From Agromyces mediolanus (lineage in GTDB: Bacteria; Actinomycetota; Actinomycetes; Actinomycetales; Microbacteriaceae): a stretch of 64,000 nucleotides of DNA. Position numbers and translations under genes: made by a program. A model generated the notes under the pieces. That model had not been told where the DNA came from. It was given only the letters and a program-made list of their open reading frames with translations, and made no database searches. Each line of letters begins with the position of its first letter. Positions within the stretch are counted from its first letter, which is position 1. Below, piece after piece: positions 30,745 to 39,313 of this stretch. The stretch lies in contig NZ_BMRJ01000002.1 of the NCBI RefSeq assembly GCF_014648575.1, positions 798,780-862,779 of the forward strand, written 5' to 3'.

Positions 30745-32211
30745 ATGAGCGACGTCACCGTCGTCGGCAGCGGGCCGAACGGGCTCGTGGCCGCCGTCAT
30801 GGCCGCGCGGGCCGGGCTCGACGTGCTCGTGCTCGAGGCCGAGGACACCATCGGCGGCGCGACGCGCACCGCCGAGCTCACCCTGCCGGGGTTCCGCCAC
30901 GACGTCGGCTCCGCGGTGCATCCCGCCGCGCTCGCCTCGCCGGTGCTGCGCGAGCTCGGGCTGCTCGGCGAGGCCGGGGCCGCGCGCGGCCTGCGCTGGA
31001 TCGTGCCCGAGCTGTCCTACGCGCACCCGATGCCGGGCGGCGGGGCGGGGCTCGCCTGGCGGGACCTCGAGCGCACCGTCGCGGGGCTCGGCGCCGACGG
31101 CGGCGACTGGCGCCGCCTGGTCGGCCCGCTCGTCTCCCGCATCGAGGGCGTCGTCGACTTCACCGGCTCGCAGCTGCTCCGGATGCCGCGCGATCCCGTC
31201 GCCGCGCTGCGCTTCGGCGCCAGGGCCGTCGATCAGGGCACGAGCCTGTGGAGCTCCCGGTTCAGCGGGCCAGTGGCCCCGGCGCTGCTCACCGGGGTCA
31301 TCGCGCACGCCGCCGGGCGCCTGCCGAACCTCGCCTCCGCGGGGGCCGGGCTGCTCCTCGCCGCGCACGGCCACGCCGCCGGCTGGGGCTTCCCCGAGGG
31401 CGGGGCGCAGCGCATCGCCGACGCGCTCGCCGCCGAGCTGCGCCGGCTCGGCGGGCGCATCGAGACCGGGGTCCGGGTGCGCGAGCTCGCCGAGGTGCGC
31501 GGGAGCCGCGCGGTGCTCCTCGACACCGGGCCCGCGCTGCTGCGCACCGCCCGGCTGCCGCGGCGCTACGTGCGGGCGCTCGACCGCTTCCGCCCAGGCA
31601 GCGGCGTCGCCAAGGTGGATTTCGCGCTCGATGGACCGGTGCCCTGGGCGGCGGCCGAGGTCGGCCTCACCCCGACCGTGCACCTCGGCGGCACGCGCAG
31701 CGAGGTCGCCGCCGCCGAGAACGCCGTCGCCGCCGGGCGTCAGCCGGGCACCGACGGGGCGCCGAGGCATCCGTTCGTCCTCGTCACCCAGCCGAGCGTG
31801 CTCGACGCGAGCCGCGCGCCCGCCGGCAAGCACGTGCTCTGGGCCTACACGCATGTGCCCGCCGGGTCGACCTTCGACGCGAGCGAGCTCATCACCGCGG
31901 AGGTGGAGCGCTTCGCGCCGGGGTTCCGCGACCTCGTGCTCGCCGCCACCGCGAGCTCCGCGGTCGAGCTCGAACGCGGCAACGCGAACCTCGTCGGCGG
32001 CGACCTGGGCGGCGGGGCGACGACGCTCGCGCAGCTCGTGAAGCGCCCGGTCGTCTCGCGCACGCCCTGGCGCACCCCCGTCGAGGGCGTGTACCTCTGC
32101 TCGGCGTCGACGCCGCCGGGGCCCGCGGTGCACGGCATGAACGGCTGGTACGCCGCGCGGCTCGCGCTGCGCGAGCGCTTCGGCATCCGCCTGCCCGAGC
32201 TGCGGGCGTAG
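30745..32211 (+). CDS. FAD-dependent oxidoreductase of the phytoene-desaturase/carotenoid-isomerase family
   Basis: A 488-residue flavoprotein. VTVVGSGPNGLVAAVMAARAGLDVLVLEAEDTIGGATRT is the FAD-binding motif with the downstream GG-ATR signature. FRHDVGSAVHPAALASP follows, and near the end YLCSASTPPGPAVHGMNGWYAAR, the conserved C-terminal FAD contact. Related actinobacterial proteins are generic desaturase-like enzymes, not confirmed carotenoid enzymes. No crtB or crtE is nearby, so carotenoid function is doubtful. Start one base after the NUDIX stop, clearly co-transcribed. Confidence 0.85.
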   Translation: MSDVTVVGSGPNGLVAAVMAARAGLDVLVLEAEDTIGGATRTAELTLPGFRHDVGSAVHPAALASPVLRELGLLGEAGAARGLRWIVPELSYAHPMPGGGAGLAWRDLERTVAGLGADGGDWRRLVGPLVSRIEGVVDFTGSQLLRMPRDPVAALRFGARAVDQGTSLWSSRFSGPVAPALLTGVIAHAAGRLPNLASAGAGLLLAAHGHAAGWGFPEGGAQRIADALAAELRRLGGRIETGVRVRELAEVRGSRAVLLDTGPALLRTARLPRRYVRALDRFRPGSGVAKVDFALDGPVPWAAAEVGLTPTVHLGGTRSEVAAAENAVAAGRQPGTDGAPRHPFVLVTQPSVLDASRAPAGKHVLWAYTHVPAGSTFDASELITAEVERFAPGFRDLVLAATASSAVELERGNANLVGGDLGGGATTLAQLVKRPVVSRTPWRTPVEGVYLCSASTPPGPAVHGMNGWYAARLALRERFGIRLPELRA

Positions 32212-32242
32212 CGGGCCGCGGGCGCGCCCGCCGCCGCGCGCC

Positions 32243-33685
32243 TCAGCCGGCGGCGGACGGCTCGCTCGGGGCGAGCTCGACATCCTCCACGCGCGCCTGC
32301 GGCATCACCAGCGCCGCGACGATCGTCGCCGCCGCGGCGACGATCACCGCGACGAACACCGCGGTCGCGGCGCCCTGCATCGCCACGGGGGAGTGGTCGC
32401 CGAGCCCGGAGCGCTCGATCACGCCGTTCGCGACGGCGCCGAAGACGGCGACGCCGACCGCGCTGCCGACCGAGCGGAGGAACATGTTCGCGCCCGTCAC
32501 CACGCCGCGCTCCGACCACGGCACGGAGGACTGCGCCGCGATGAGCGTCGGCGAGGCGACGAGGCCGAGGCCGAGGCCGACGATGAAGCAGGCGAGGGCC
32601 GCCGTCCACGGGTTCGGCACGAAAGACGCCGCGATGAGCGCCGCCGAGCCGGCGATCGCGATCGCGAGGCCGATGAGCGCCGTGGTGCGGAAGCCGAGCC
32701 GCAGGTACAGCCGCCCCGACTGCGACGCCGAGATCGGCCAGCCGAGCGTGAGCGCCGCGACCGCGAGGCCGGCGACGAGCGGACTCGACCCCGCCGACAC
32801 CTCGAGGAACGTCGGCACGTAGGAGGTCAGCCCGATGAGCACGGCGCCGACGCCGAGCGAGATCAGCGAGGTCGTGACGATGAGCCGGCGGGAGAACACC
32901 CAGAGCGGCAGCACGGGCTCCTTCGCCCGCAGCTCGATGAACACGAACGCCACGATGAGGGCCGCGCCGACGCCGAAGGCGCCGAGCGACTGCCAGGACA
33001 GCCACGACCAGGCCTGGCCGCCCTCGAGCACCGCGAGGATGAGCAGCGTGAGCCCGAGGGTGAGCACGATGGAACCGCTCACGTCGATCGTGTGCTTCTC
33101 GCGGCCGAGCGACTCGTGGTAGCGGCGCCACAGCACCACGGCGGCGATGACGCACAGCGGGATGTTGATGAAGAAGATCCAGCGCCAGTCGAGGTACCCC
33201 GCGAACAGCCCGCCGAGCGTCGGCCCGATCACCGAGGACGCCGCCCAGACGCTCGCGATGTAGCCCTGCACCCTGGCCCGCTCGCGCACGGTGTAGATGT
33301 CGCCGGTGATGGTGATCGAGACCGGCATCACCGCGCCCGCGCCGAGGCCCTGCACCGCGCGGAAGACGATGAGCGAGGTCATGTCCCAGGCGAAGCCGCA
33401 GAGCACCGAGCCGAGGAGGAACAGCCCGATGCCGACGAGCATGATCGGCTTGCGGCCCACCGTGTCGGCGAGCTTCGCGTACACCGGCACCGAGACGGCC
33501 TGGGCGAGCAGGTAGACGGAGAAGAGCCACGGGAACTGCGCGAAGCCGCCGAGGTCGCGCACGATCGACGGCACCGCGGTCGCGAGGATCGTCGAGTCGA
33601 TGGCGATGAGCCCCGTCGCGAGCATGAGCGCGATGAGCACCGGCCCTCGCTCGGAACGGAATCCGACGGCGGTCTCTGCGGTCAC
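32243..33685 (-). CDS. MFS multidrug efflux transporter (DHA2, 14-TM, EmrB/QacA type)
   Basis: A 480-residue transporter with about 14 hydrophobic segments. LDSTILATAVPSIVRDLGG-like TM1 (here AIDSTILATAVPSIVRDLG), KLADTVGRKPIMLVG (motif A) and VFRAVQGLGAGAVMPVSITITGDIY (motif C region) identify the DHA2 drug:H+ antiporters. The GTG at 33685 is chosen because GGAAGGAG stands upstream. A longer frame to 33733 lacks one. No regulator gene is adjacent. Confidence 0.9.
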   Translation of the reverse strand: MTAETAVGFRSERGPVLIALMLATGLIAIDSTILATAVPSIVRDLGGFAQFPWLFSVYLLAQAVSVPVYAKLADTVGRKPIMLVGIGLFLLGSVLCGFAWDMTSLIVFRAVQGLGAGAVMPVSITITGDIYTVRERARVQGYIASVWAASSVIGPTLGGLFAGYLDWRWIFFINIPLCVIAAVVLWRRYHESLGREKHTIDVSGSIVLTLGLTLLILAVLEGGQAWSWLSWQSLGAFGVGAALIVAFVFIELRAKEPVLPLWVFSRRLIVTTSLISLGVGAVLIGLTSYVPTFLEVSAGSSPLVAGLAVAALTLGWPISASQSGRLYLRLGFRTTALIGLAIAIAGSAALIAASFVPNPWTAALACFIVGLGLGLVASPTLIAAQSSVPWSERGVVTGANMFLRSVGSAVGVAVFGAVANGVIERSGLGDHSPVAMQGAATAVFVAVIVAAAATIVAALVMPQARVEDVELAPSEPSAAG

Positions 33686-33830
33686 GGTGCTCCTTCCGGC
33701 GGGCGCGCGTCGCCCATGGGCGCGTCTTCCCACTTGAGGTCAACGCGGTCGCCGCCCGTTCATTCCGAGCACAGGAGATCCGGCCTGTCAACTCGCCGTG
33801 GGGGACCTTCCGCGACGTGCCGGGCGCGGC

Positions 33831-33836
33831 TACGGT
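33831..33836 (+). promoter_or_regulatory. Leaderless -10 box of AI-2E transporter gene
   Basis: TACGGT, six bases, ATG 33843. No ribosome binding site. Confidence 0.55.
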
Positions 33837-33842
33837 CGGAGC

Positions 33843-34985
33843 ATGCGGATCCCGTCGAAGTCCCGATCGGCCTCCGGCCCGGCGAAGGCCGAGGCCACCG
33901 TGCGCGACGCCACGAGCAAGCCCGACGTCGTCGAACTGCCGTCGTTCCGCGTCAACGCGTTCCGGATCGGCTTCACCGCGACCCTGGGCGTGCTCGTCGC
34001 GCTCGCGCTCGGCGGCATCGTCGGACAGCTCTCGACCGTCATCCTGTACGTGGCGCTCGCGCTCTTCCTGGCGCTCGGCCTGGACCCGGTGGTCAGCTGG
34101 ATGCAGCGGCGGGGCCTGCCCCGCTGGGCCGCCATCCTGATCGTGTTCGCCGTCGTGATCGGACTCTTCGTCGGCCTGATCGCGACGATCGTGCCGATCG
34201 TCATCACCGAGAGCACCCGCATCGTCAACGACTGGGACCGCATCGTCGTCGCCGTGCGCGAGAGCCAGCTCGTCAGCTGGATCAACGGGCTCACGGGCGG
34301 CGACTCGATCGACCAGGCCATCCAGGCCATCGGCGACTGGCTGAGCGACCCCGCGCACATCGGCTCGCTCGGCGGCGGCCTCCTCGCGGTCGGCGCGGGC
34401 ATCGCCGGCGGCTTCACGGGCGCGACGATCGTGCTCATCCTCACCCTCTACTTCCTCGCCTCGCTGCGCTCGATGAAGCGCGCCTCGGCCCGCTTCGTGC
34501 CGGCCAGCTCGCGCCGTGGCTACCTCGACGTCGCCGGCGACATCACCGGCGCCGTCGGCCGCTACGTGATCGGCCAGGTCACGCTCGGCGCCGTGAACGG
34601 CGTGCTCAGCCTCATCTACCTCACGATCATCGGGGCGCCGGCGCCGATCCTGCTCGCCTTCGTCGCGTTCCTCTGCTCGCTCGTGCCCCTCATCGGCACG
34701 CTCACGGGCGCGGTGATCATCTCCCTCGTGTCGTTCGCGGCCTCGCCCGTGACGGCGCTCGCCGCGGCGATCTACTACCTCGTGTACATGCAGGTCGAGG
34801 CGTACGTCATCAGCCCGCGCATCATGAACAAGGCGGTCGCGGTGCCCGGCGCCCTCGTCGTCATCGCGGCGGTCGCGGGCGGCACGCTCGGCGGTGTGCT
34901 GGGCGCCCTCGTCGCGATCCCGGTCGCGGCGTCGATCATCATCATCCTCGAGAAGGTCGTCTTCCCCCGCCAGGACGCCCGCTGA
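33843..34985 (+). CDS. AI-2E family transporter (TqsA/UPF0118-like)
   Basis: A 380-residue membrane protein with about eight TM segments. A polar 35-residue N-terminus, paired helices near LGVLVALALGGIVGQLSTVILYVALALFLALGLDPVVSWM, a periplasmic helix region, then LVPLIGTLTGAVIISLVSF and VEAYVISPRIMNKAVAVPGALVVIAAVAGGTLGGVLGALVAIPVAA are the family features. Members include exporters of autoinducer-2 and Na+/H+ antiporters. The substrate here is unknown. Confidence 0.88.
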   Translation: MRIPSKSRSASGPAKAEATVRDATSKPDVVELPSFRVNAFRIGFTATLGVLVALALGGIVGQLSTVILYVALALFLALGLDPVVSWMQRRGLPRWAAILIVFAVVIGLFVGLIATIVPIVITESTRIVNDWDRIVVAVRESQLVSWINGLTGGDSIDQAIQAIGDWLSDPAHIGSLGGGLLAVGAGIAGGFTGATIVLILTLYFLASLRSMKRASARFVPASSRRGYLDVAGDITGAVGRYVIGQVTLGAVNGVLSLIYLTIIGAPAPILLAFVAFLCSLVPLIGTLTGAVIISLVSFAASPVTALAAAIYYLVYMQVEAYVISPRIMNKAVAVPGALVVIAAVAGGTLGGVLGALVAIPVAASIIIILEKVVFPRQDAR

Positions 34986-35032
34986 GGCGGGCCCGGCCGG
35001 GCGGTTCGCCGCCCTGGACGGATGCCGCGGAG

Positions 35033-35653
35033 TTGCGGCACCGCGACCAGCTGGCGTTCGCGACGGCGGCCGTGTGCGCCGTCGCCGCGGCGCTGATCTG
35101 GTGGCTCTGGGTCGCGCCGATCGTGCAGTCCGTGGCCGCAGCCGAGCCGCACCGGCTCGGCGAACCGGTCGCGGTGCAGCTCTCCGCGGGCGAGCGCGCC
35201 GGCGTGTGGGCGAGCGGGATCGCCGCGAACCTCGGCACCGTCGAGTGCCGTGCGTCGGGACCGGGCGGCGGGGAGCTCACGCTGCGCTCCGGCCCCTCGC
35301 TCGACTGGGACGACACGCTCTGGTGGATGACGCCGAAGCCCGGCTTCGCCCAGGTGCTGCAGTTCACGGCCGAGCGGGCGGGCGTTCATACCGTCTCCTG
35401 CCGGGACGCGCTCGACACCTACGACGCCGAGGTGCTCGTCGCGGGCGACGCGTTCGGCAGCGGCAGCCTCGGCCTCGGGGCGGGCGGCGCGAGCCGCTTC
35501 CCGATCGGCAGCGTGCTCGCCTTCGGCGCCGTCGTGTTCCCAGGGGTCGCGGTGCTGATCCCGATCGTCATCGGGCTGCGCCGCTGGGTCGGCCGGATGC
35601 GGGACCGCGGCCGCCGGCGCTCCTCGTGGGGCGGCGTCAGAACCAGATGCTGA
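35033..35653 (+). CDS. Hypothetical two-TM membrane protein
   Basis: About 206 residues. TM1 is FATAAVCAVAAALIWWLWVAPIVQSVAA. An extracellular domain with two Cys (TVECRASG and TVSCRDALDTYDAEV) follows, then TM2 (SVLAFGAVVFPGVAVLIPIVIGL) and an Arg-rich tail. The start is uncertain: TTG 35033 is the first usable codon in frame after the AI-2E stop, and there is no ATG. It reads straight after the transporter gene and may be its partner. The 3' end overlaps the Eis-like gene by 17 bp. Not recognised. Confidence 0.6.
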   Translation: MRHRDQLAFATAAVCAVAAALIWWLWVAPIVQSVAAAEPHRLGEPVAVQLSAGERAGVWASGIAANLGTVECRASGPGGGELTLRSGPSLDWDDTLWWMTPKPGFAQVLQFTAERAGVHTVSCRDALDTYDAEVLVAGDAFGSGSLGLGAGGASRFPIGSVLAFGAVVFPGVAVLIPIVIGLRRWVGRMRDRGRRRSSWGGVRTRC

Positions 35654-36998
35654 GGCGGGGCGCGCGGTTCGTCGCGAACAGCCGGTCGGCGACCGCGAGC
35701 GAGCCGGGGCCGGTCTCCTCGACCCGGCCGGCACGGGCCAGCAGGCTCGCCCTGGCGTCGCCCAGGTACATGGCGGCGAGCGCGTCGACGCCGAGGCGGA
35801 GGCCGTGCGCGGGCTTCGAACGGCGGGTCGGCGCCGTCGTCGCGCGGCTCGCCGACGAGGCATCCGCCCCGCCGTCGAGGCGCTGCACCTCGGCCACCCC
35901 GCGCGCGGAGACCTCGAGCGCGTAGCGGCCGGCCGCGTGCCCCAGCGGGTCGTCGAGCTCGAGCACGAGCGAGCCCGGGCCCTCGTAGCGGCGCGCCTCG
36001 AGCGCGGCGACGGGGTCGAGGATGCGCAGCCAGAGGTGGTCGCCGACGGTCGTCGTGATCGCCCGCTGGTCGGCGAGCAGCCAGCGCAGCGGCTCGTCGA
36101 CGGAGCGGAGGCGGGCCCGCACGGTCGACACGAAGTCCTGCTCGAGCAGGAAGCGCCACAGCGCCGCCTCGGCGTCGTCGCTCGCGGCGGCCAGGAAGTC
36201 GAACTCGAGGACGCCCGCGCCCATGCCGTCGCGGGTGATGCGGTACGAGACGAAGCCCTGCGCCTGGCCGCGCTCGTCGTCGTAGCGGGCGACGCGCGTC
36301 GCCCGGGCCGTCTCGCCGTCGGGGTCCTCGAGCCCGAGCACCCGGTCGACGAGCGCCGGCCAGCGGTCGATCTCGCCGGGCGTGCGGGCGACCTGGCGGC
36401 GCACGATCTGTCCGGCGGTGCGGCGGAAGGCCGCGGCATCCGTCACGAAGCGCACCCGGCCCGGCGCCTCGGCGCCGGCCCACTCGACCCGGCGCCGGTC
36501 GATCTCGAGGGTCGCCGCGCGCGCGGCGGGCGCGTAGCCGTAGCGGCCGTAGAGCGTCGCCTCGGTGGCGGTGAGCATCGCGACGGCGGCGCCCGCGGTG
36601 ACGGCGTTCGCGAGCTCGGCCTGCATCATCGCCCTGGCGATGCCGCGGCGGCGGTGGGTCGGGGCGACGGTCACGCCCGCGACGGCCCAGCCGTCGACGC
36701 TGCGGCCGCCGGGGACGCTGAGGCCGGTCGGCCAGCTCGCGACCGTCGCGACGGGCGTGGCGTCGTCGAGCGCGGGGTCGTAGACGCCCTGCACCCGGCG
36801 CTCCTGCAGCAGTGCGCCCTCGCGCTCGAGGGTCTCGGGCGTCGGCCGGGGGTGGTGGAAGCCGCGGTGCTCGGCCGCCGACCAGGCGGCGAGCGCCTCG
36901 CGATCGTCGGGGGAGAGCACTCGGTAGTCGAGGCCGAGGCCGCCGAGACGGGCGGCGGTGGCGGGGTCTGCGGGGAAGGCGCGGAAGTCACTCGACAC
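35637..36998 (-). CDS. Eis-like N-acetyltransferase (GNAT plus SCP2-like domain)
   Basis: A 453-residue protein with the three-part Eis build: a GNAT domain with the acetyl-CoA loop VAGVTVAPTHRRRGIARAMMQ, a second degenerate GNAT domain (YGRYGYAPAARAATLEI onward), and a C-terminal sterol-carrier-like domain. It ends in a free IWF, and Eis proteins use the C-terminal carboxylate in catalysis. It acetylates amines such as aminoglycosides or lysines, the natural substrate being unknown. The GTG at 36998 has TAGGGT seven bases upstream, a leaderless promoter. Confidence 0.88.
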   Translation of the reverse strand: MSSDFRAFPADPATAARLGGLGLDYRVLSPDDREALAAWSAAEHRGFHHPRPTPETLEREGALLQERRVQGVYDPALDDATPVATVASWPTGLSVPGGRSVDGWAVAGVTVAPTHRRRGIARAMMQAELANAVTAGAAVAMLTATEATLYGRYGYAPAARAATLEIDRRRVEWAGAEAPGRVRFVTDAAAFRRTAGQIVRRQVARTPGEIDRWPALVDRVLGLEDPDGETARATRVARYDDERGQAQGFVSYRITRDGMGAGVLEFDFLAAASDDAEAALWRFLLEQDFVSTVRARLRSVDEPLRWLLADQRAITTTVGDHLWLRILDPVAALEARRYEGPGSLVLELDDPLGHAAGRYALEVSARGVAEVQRLDGGADASSASRATTAPTRRSKPAHGLRLGVDALAAMYLGDARASLLARAGRVEETGPGSLAVADRLFATNRAPRLSIWF

Positions 36999-37005
36999 GC
37001 CCGCC

Positions 37006-37011
37006 ACCCTA
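37006..37011 (-). promoter_or_regulatory. Leaderless -10 box of Eis-like gene
   Basis: On the minus strand TAGGGT, seven bases, GTG 36998. Confidence 0.5.
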
Positions 37012-37054
37012 CCCACCCCGCCTGAGCGCCCGCTCCGCCCGCCGCTCGATGCGC

Positions 37055-37082
37055 TACCATGGATCTTCTCGAATCGATTCGA
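37055..37082 (+). promoter_or_regulatory. Promoter with 14-bp operator-like palindrome before Bcr/CflA pump
   Basis: TACCAT (37055-37060) can serve as -10. TCGAATCGATTCGA (37069-37082) is a perfect palindrome where transcription would begin, a layout typical of TetR or MarR repression. An in-frame ATG at 37059 (MDLLESIRYRG) extends the pump frame upstream, but the region looks like leader. Confidence 0.45.
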
Positions 37083-37250
37083 TACCGAGGCCGCCATCGG
37101 CGGCCCGGCGACGGGCGCTCGACCCGTGCGCGATTCGAGCCCGGATCCGGCACGCCGGACCCGACCCAGGCGGGCCCGCCCGACCCGCCCGGCCAGCACC
37201 GCCGATCCACCGCCGCCCGCGCCCCGCCGCCGCATCCGTCCAAGGAGCCC

Positions 37251-38534
37251 ATGTCCACCGCCTCCATCCCGATCATCCGCCCCGACGACACCGGCTCGGT
37301 CTCGGCCGTCAGCGCGCACCCCGGCGATCGGCTCAGCCGCCGCCAGCGGCTCGTCTACGTGCTCGTGCTCGGCGCGCTCACCGCGCTCGGGCCGTTCACC
37401 GTCGACCTCTACCTGCCCGCGTTCCCCGTGCTGCAGTCCGAGCTCGGCGTCGGCGCGGCCGCGGTGCAGCTGACCCTCACGGGCACGATGATCGGCTTCG
37501 GCTTCGGGCAGCTCATCGTCGGGCCGTGGAGCGACAAGGTCGGCCGGCGGCTGCCGCTCATCCTCTCGACGCTGCTGCACATCGCGGCCTCGCTCGGCGC
37601 CGCGTTCGCGCCCGACATCACCTGGCTCGCGGTCTTCCGCCTGCTGCAGGGCTTCGGGGCGGCGGCCGGCGGCGTCGTCGCGATGGCGATGGTGCGCGAC
37701 CTCTTCGGCGGCAAGCCGCTCGTGCGCATGCTCTCGCGCCTCGCGCTCGTGAACGGGCTCGCCCCGGTGCTCGCGCCCGTCATCGGCTCGCAGCTGCTGC
37801 AGGTGATGGACTGGCGCGGCGTCTTCTGGGTGCTCGCGGCGTACGGGGTCGTCGTCGTGCTCTGCGTCTCCTTCCTCATCGTCGAGACGCTGCCGAAGCA
37901 GCGCCGGCACGCCGCCGGGCACTCGACGATGCGCGAGCGCTACCGCGCCCTGTTCCGCGACCGGGTGTACCTCGGCGCGGCGCTCGTCGGCGGCATGGTG
38001 TTCACGGGGCTGTTCGGCTACCTCTCGACGTCCTCGTTCCTGTTCCAGGAGGTGCACGGCTTCACGGCGCAGCAGTACGGGCTGCTCTTCGGCGTGAACT
38101 CGGTCGGCATCATCATCGGCGTGCAGACGAGCTCGCGGCTCATGCGCGGCCGGGTGCAGCCGCAGTGGATCCTCGCGGTGACGACGCTCGTGCTGCTCGG
38201 CTCGGCCGTCGCGATCGCGGTGCTCGACCTCACCGGCGCCGGCCTCTGGGGCACGATCGTGCCGCTGTTCCTGTTCATCATGGCCTGCGGCTTCTCGTTC
38301 CCGGCGGTGCAGATCCTCGCGCTCGCCTCCCACGGCAACGAGGCGGGCACGGCGGCGTCGCTGCTCGGCGCGCTGAACTTCGGGCTCGCCGGACTCATCT
38401 CGCCGCTCATCGGCCTGATGGGCGTCGGCAGCGCCGTGCCGATGGCGATCGTGATGACCGCGGCGGCCCTGGTCGCGATCGTCGCGCTGTGGGCGCTCGT
38501 GCGCCCGCGCAGCGTGCCGCCGCTCGGCGACTGA
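37251..38534 (+). CDS. MFS drug exporter, Bcr/CflA family
   Basis: A 427-residue 12-TM transporter. GALTALGPFTVDLYLPAFPVLQSELG and TMIGFGFGQLIVGPWSDKVGRRLPLILS are the TM1-2 region and motif A of Bcr/CflA pumps, and AVFRLLQGFGAAAGGVVAMAMVRDLF is TM4. Members export bicyclomycin, chloramphenicol, sulfonamides or cysteine. ATG 37251 has AAGGAG immediately upstream. The leader is about 185 bases from the likely start site and contains an operator-like palindrome. The regulator is not in the neighbourhood. Confidence 0.92.
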   Translation: MSTASIPIIRPDDTGSVSAVSAHPGDRLSRRQRLVYVLVLGALTALGPFTVDLYLPAFPVLQSELGVGAAAVQLTLTGTMIGFGFGQLIVGPWSDKVGRRLPLILSTLLHIAASLGAAFAPDITWLAVFRLLQGFGAAAGGVVAMAMVRDLFGGKPLVRMLSRLALVNGLAPVLAPVIGSQLLQVMDWRGVFWVLAAYGVVVVLCVSFLIVETLPKQRRHAAGHSTMRERYRALFRDRVYLGAALVGGMVFTGLFGYLSTSSFLFQEVHGFTAQQYGLLFGVNSVGIIIGVQTSSRLMRGRVQPQWILAVTTLVLLGSAVAIAVLDLTGAGLWGTIVPLFLFIMACGFSFPAVQILALASHGNEAGTAASLLGALNFGLAGLISPLIGLMGVGSAVPMAIVMTAAALVAIVALWALVRPRSVPPLGD

Positions 38535-38545
38535 GCCCGGGCGGC

Positions 38546-38551
38546 TAGCGT
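38546..38551 (+). promoter_or_regulatory. Leaderless -10 box of PAP2 gene
   Basis: TAGCGT, six bases, ATG 38558. It lies only 12 bases after the pump stop codon. Confidence 0.55.
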
Positions 38552-38557
38552 GGGCGC

Positions 38558-39313
38558 ATGGCCCACGACGAGTCGAGCGACCCCGCAACGCCCGCGCCGG
38601 CGGATCCGCCTACCACGGCGGACGGCGCGGACGCCCCGGCCGCCCGCCGCCTGCACCGACGGGTCATCGTCGCGGCGGGCGTCGGCGTGCTCTTCGTGGC
38701 GCTGCTGCTCGGCGGCCTGATCGCGGTGCGCAACGGGGTCATCGGTCTCGACGAGGGCTGGGCCGGCGAGGTGATCGAGCTGCGCGGCGCGTTCGGCGAC
38801 GCGGTCGCGTTCACCATGAACCGCCTCGGCGGCGGGGCGATCGGGGTCTTCGTCGTGCCCCTCGGCGGCGCGATCGTGCTGCTGCTCTGCCGTCGCCCCT
38901 GGGGCGCCGCGTTCTTCATCCTCGCCTCGGCCGCGAGCGCGGGCGTCGTGCAGCTGCTGAAGCACCTCTTCGGCCGGGCCCGCCCCGAGGACATGCTGGT
39001 CACGAGCGACTTCGGTTCATTCCCCTCGGGGCATGTGGCGAACGCCGCGACGATCGCCGTGGTCGTCGGCATCATCGCGCCGCGGGTGTGGGTCTGGGCG
39101 CTCGGCGTCGCGTACACGCTCCTGATGGCGTTCACCCGCACCTACCTCGGCGTGCACTGGCTCACCGACACCATCGCGGGCGCGCTCGTCGGCGTCGGGG
39201 TCGCGCTCGTGGTGTGGGCGATCCTCGCCCGCCCGCTCGAGGAGGAGCGGCAGCGCTGGCACCGCAGGCGGGATGCCTCGGCCGGCACCGCCCCGACAGC
39301 TCAGGCGGGGTGA
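38558..39313 (+). CDS. PAP2-family membrane phosphatase
   Basis: A 251-residue membrane protein. After a 35-residue polar N-terminus there are about six TM segments and the three PAP2 motifs: KHLFGRARP, PSGHVANA and RTYLGVHWLTD. It dephosphorylates a lipid such as undecaprenyl diphosphate or phosphatidic acid at the outer face of the membrane. Leaderless start. The last 13 bp overlap the moaB gene on the other strand. Confidence 0.92.
   Translation: MAHDESSDPATPAPADPPTTADGADAPAARRLHRRVIVAAGVGVLFVALLLGGLIAVRNGVIGLDEGWAGEVIELRGAFGDAVAFTMNRLGGGAIGVFVVPLGGAIVLLLCRRPWGAAFFILASAASAGVVQLLKHLFGRARPEDMLVTSDFGSFPSGHVANAATIAVVVGIIAPRVWVWALGVAYTLLMAFTRTYLGVHWLTDTIAGALVGVGVALVVWAILARPLEEERQRWHRRRDASAGTAPTAQAG

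Noticed and set aside
30745..32211. Assigning the desaturase-like protein as CrtI of a carotenoid cluster
   Set aside because: No phytoene synthase, prenyl transferase or other carotenoid gene is in the window, and many uncharacterised homologues share the fold.
32212..32242. GC-rich palindromic stretch between the FAD gene and the MFS gene as terminator
   Set aside because: The possible stems are short and overlapping, with no clear loop, so support is too weak.
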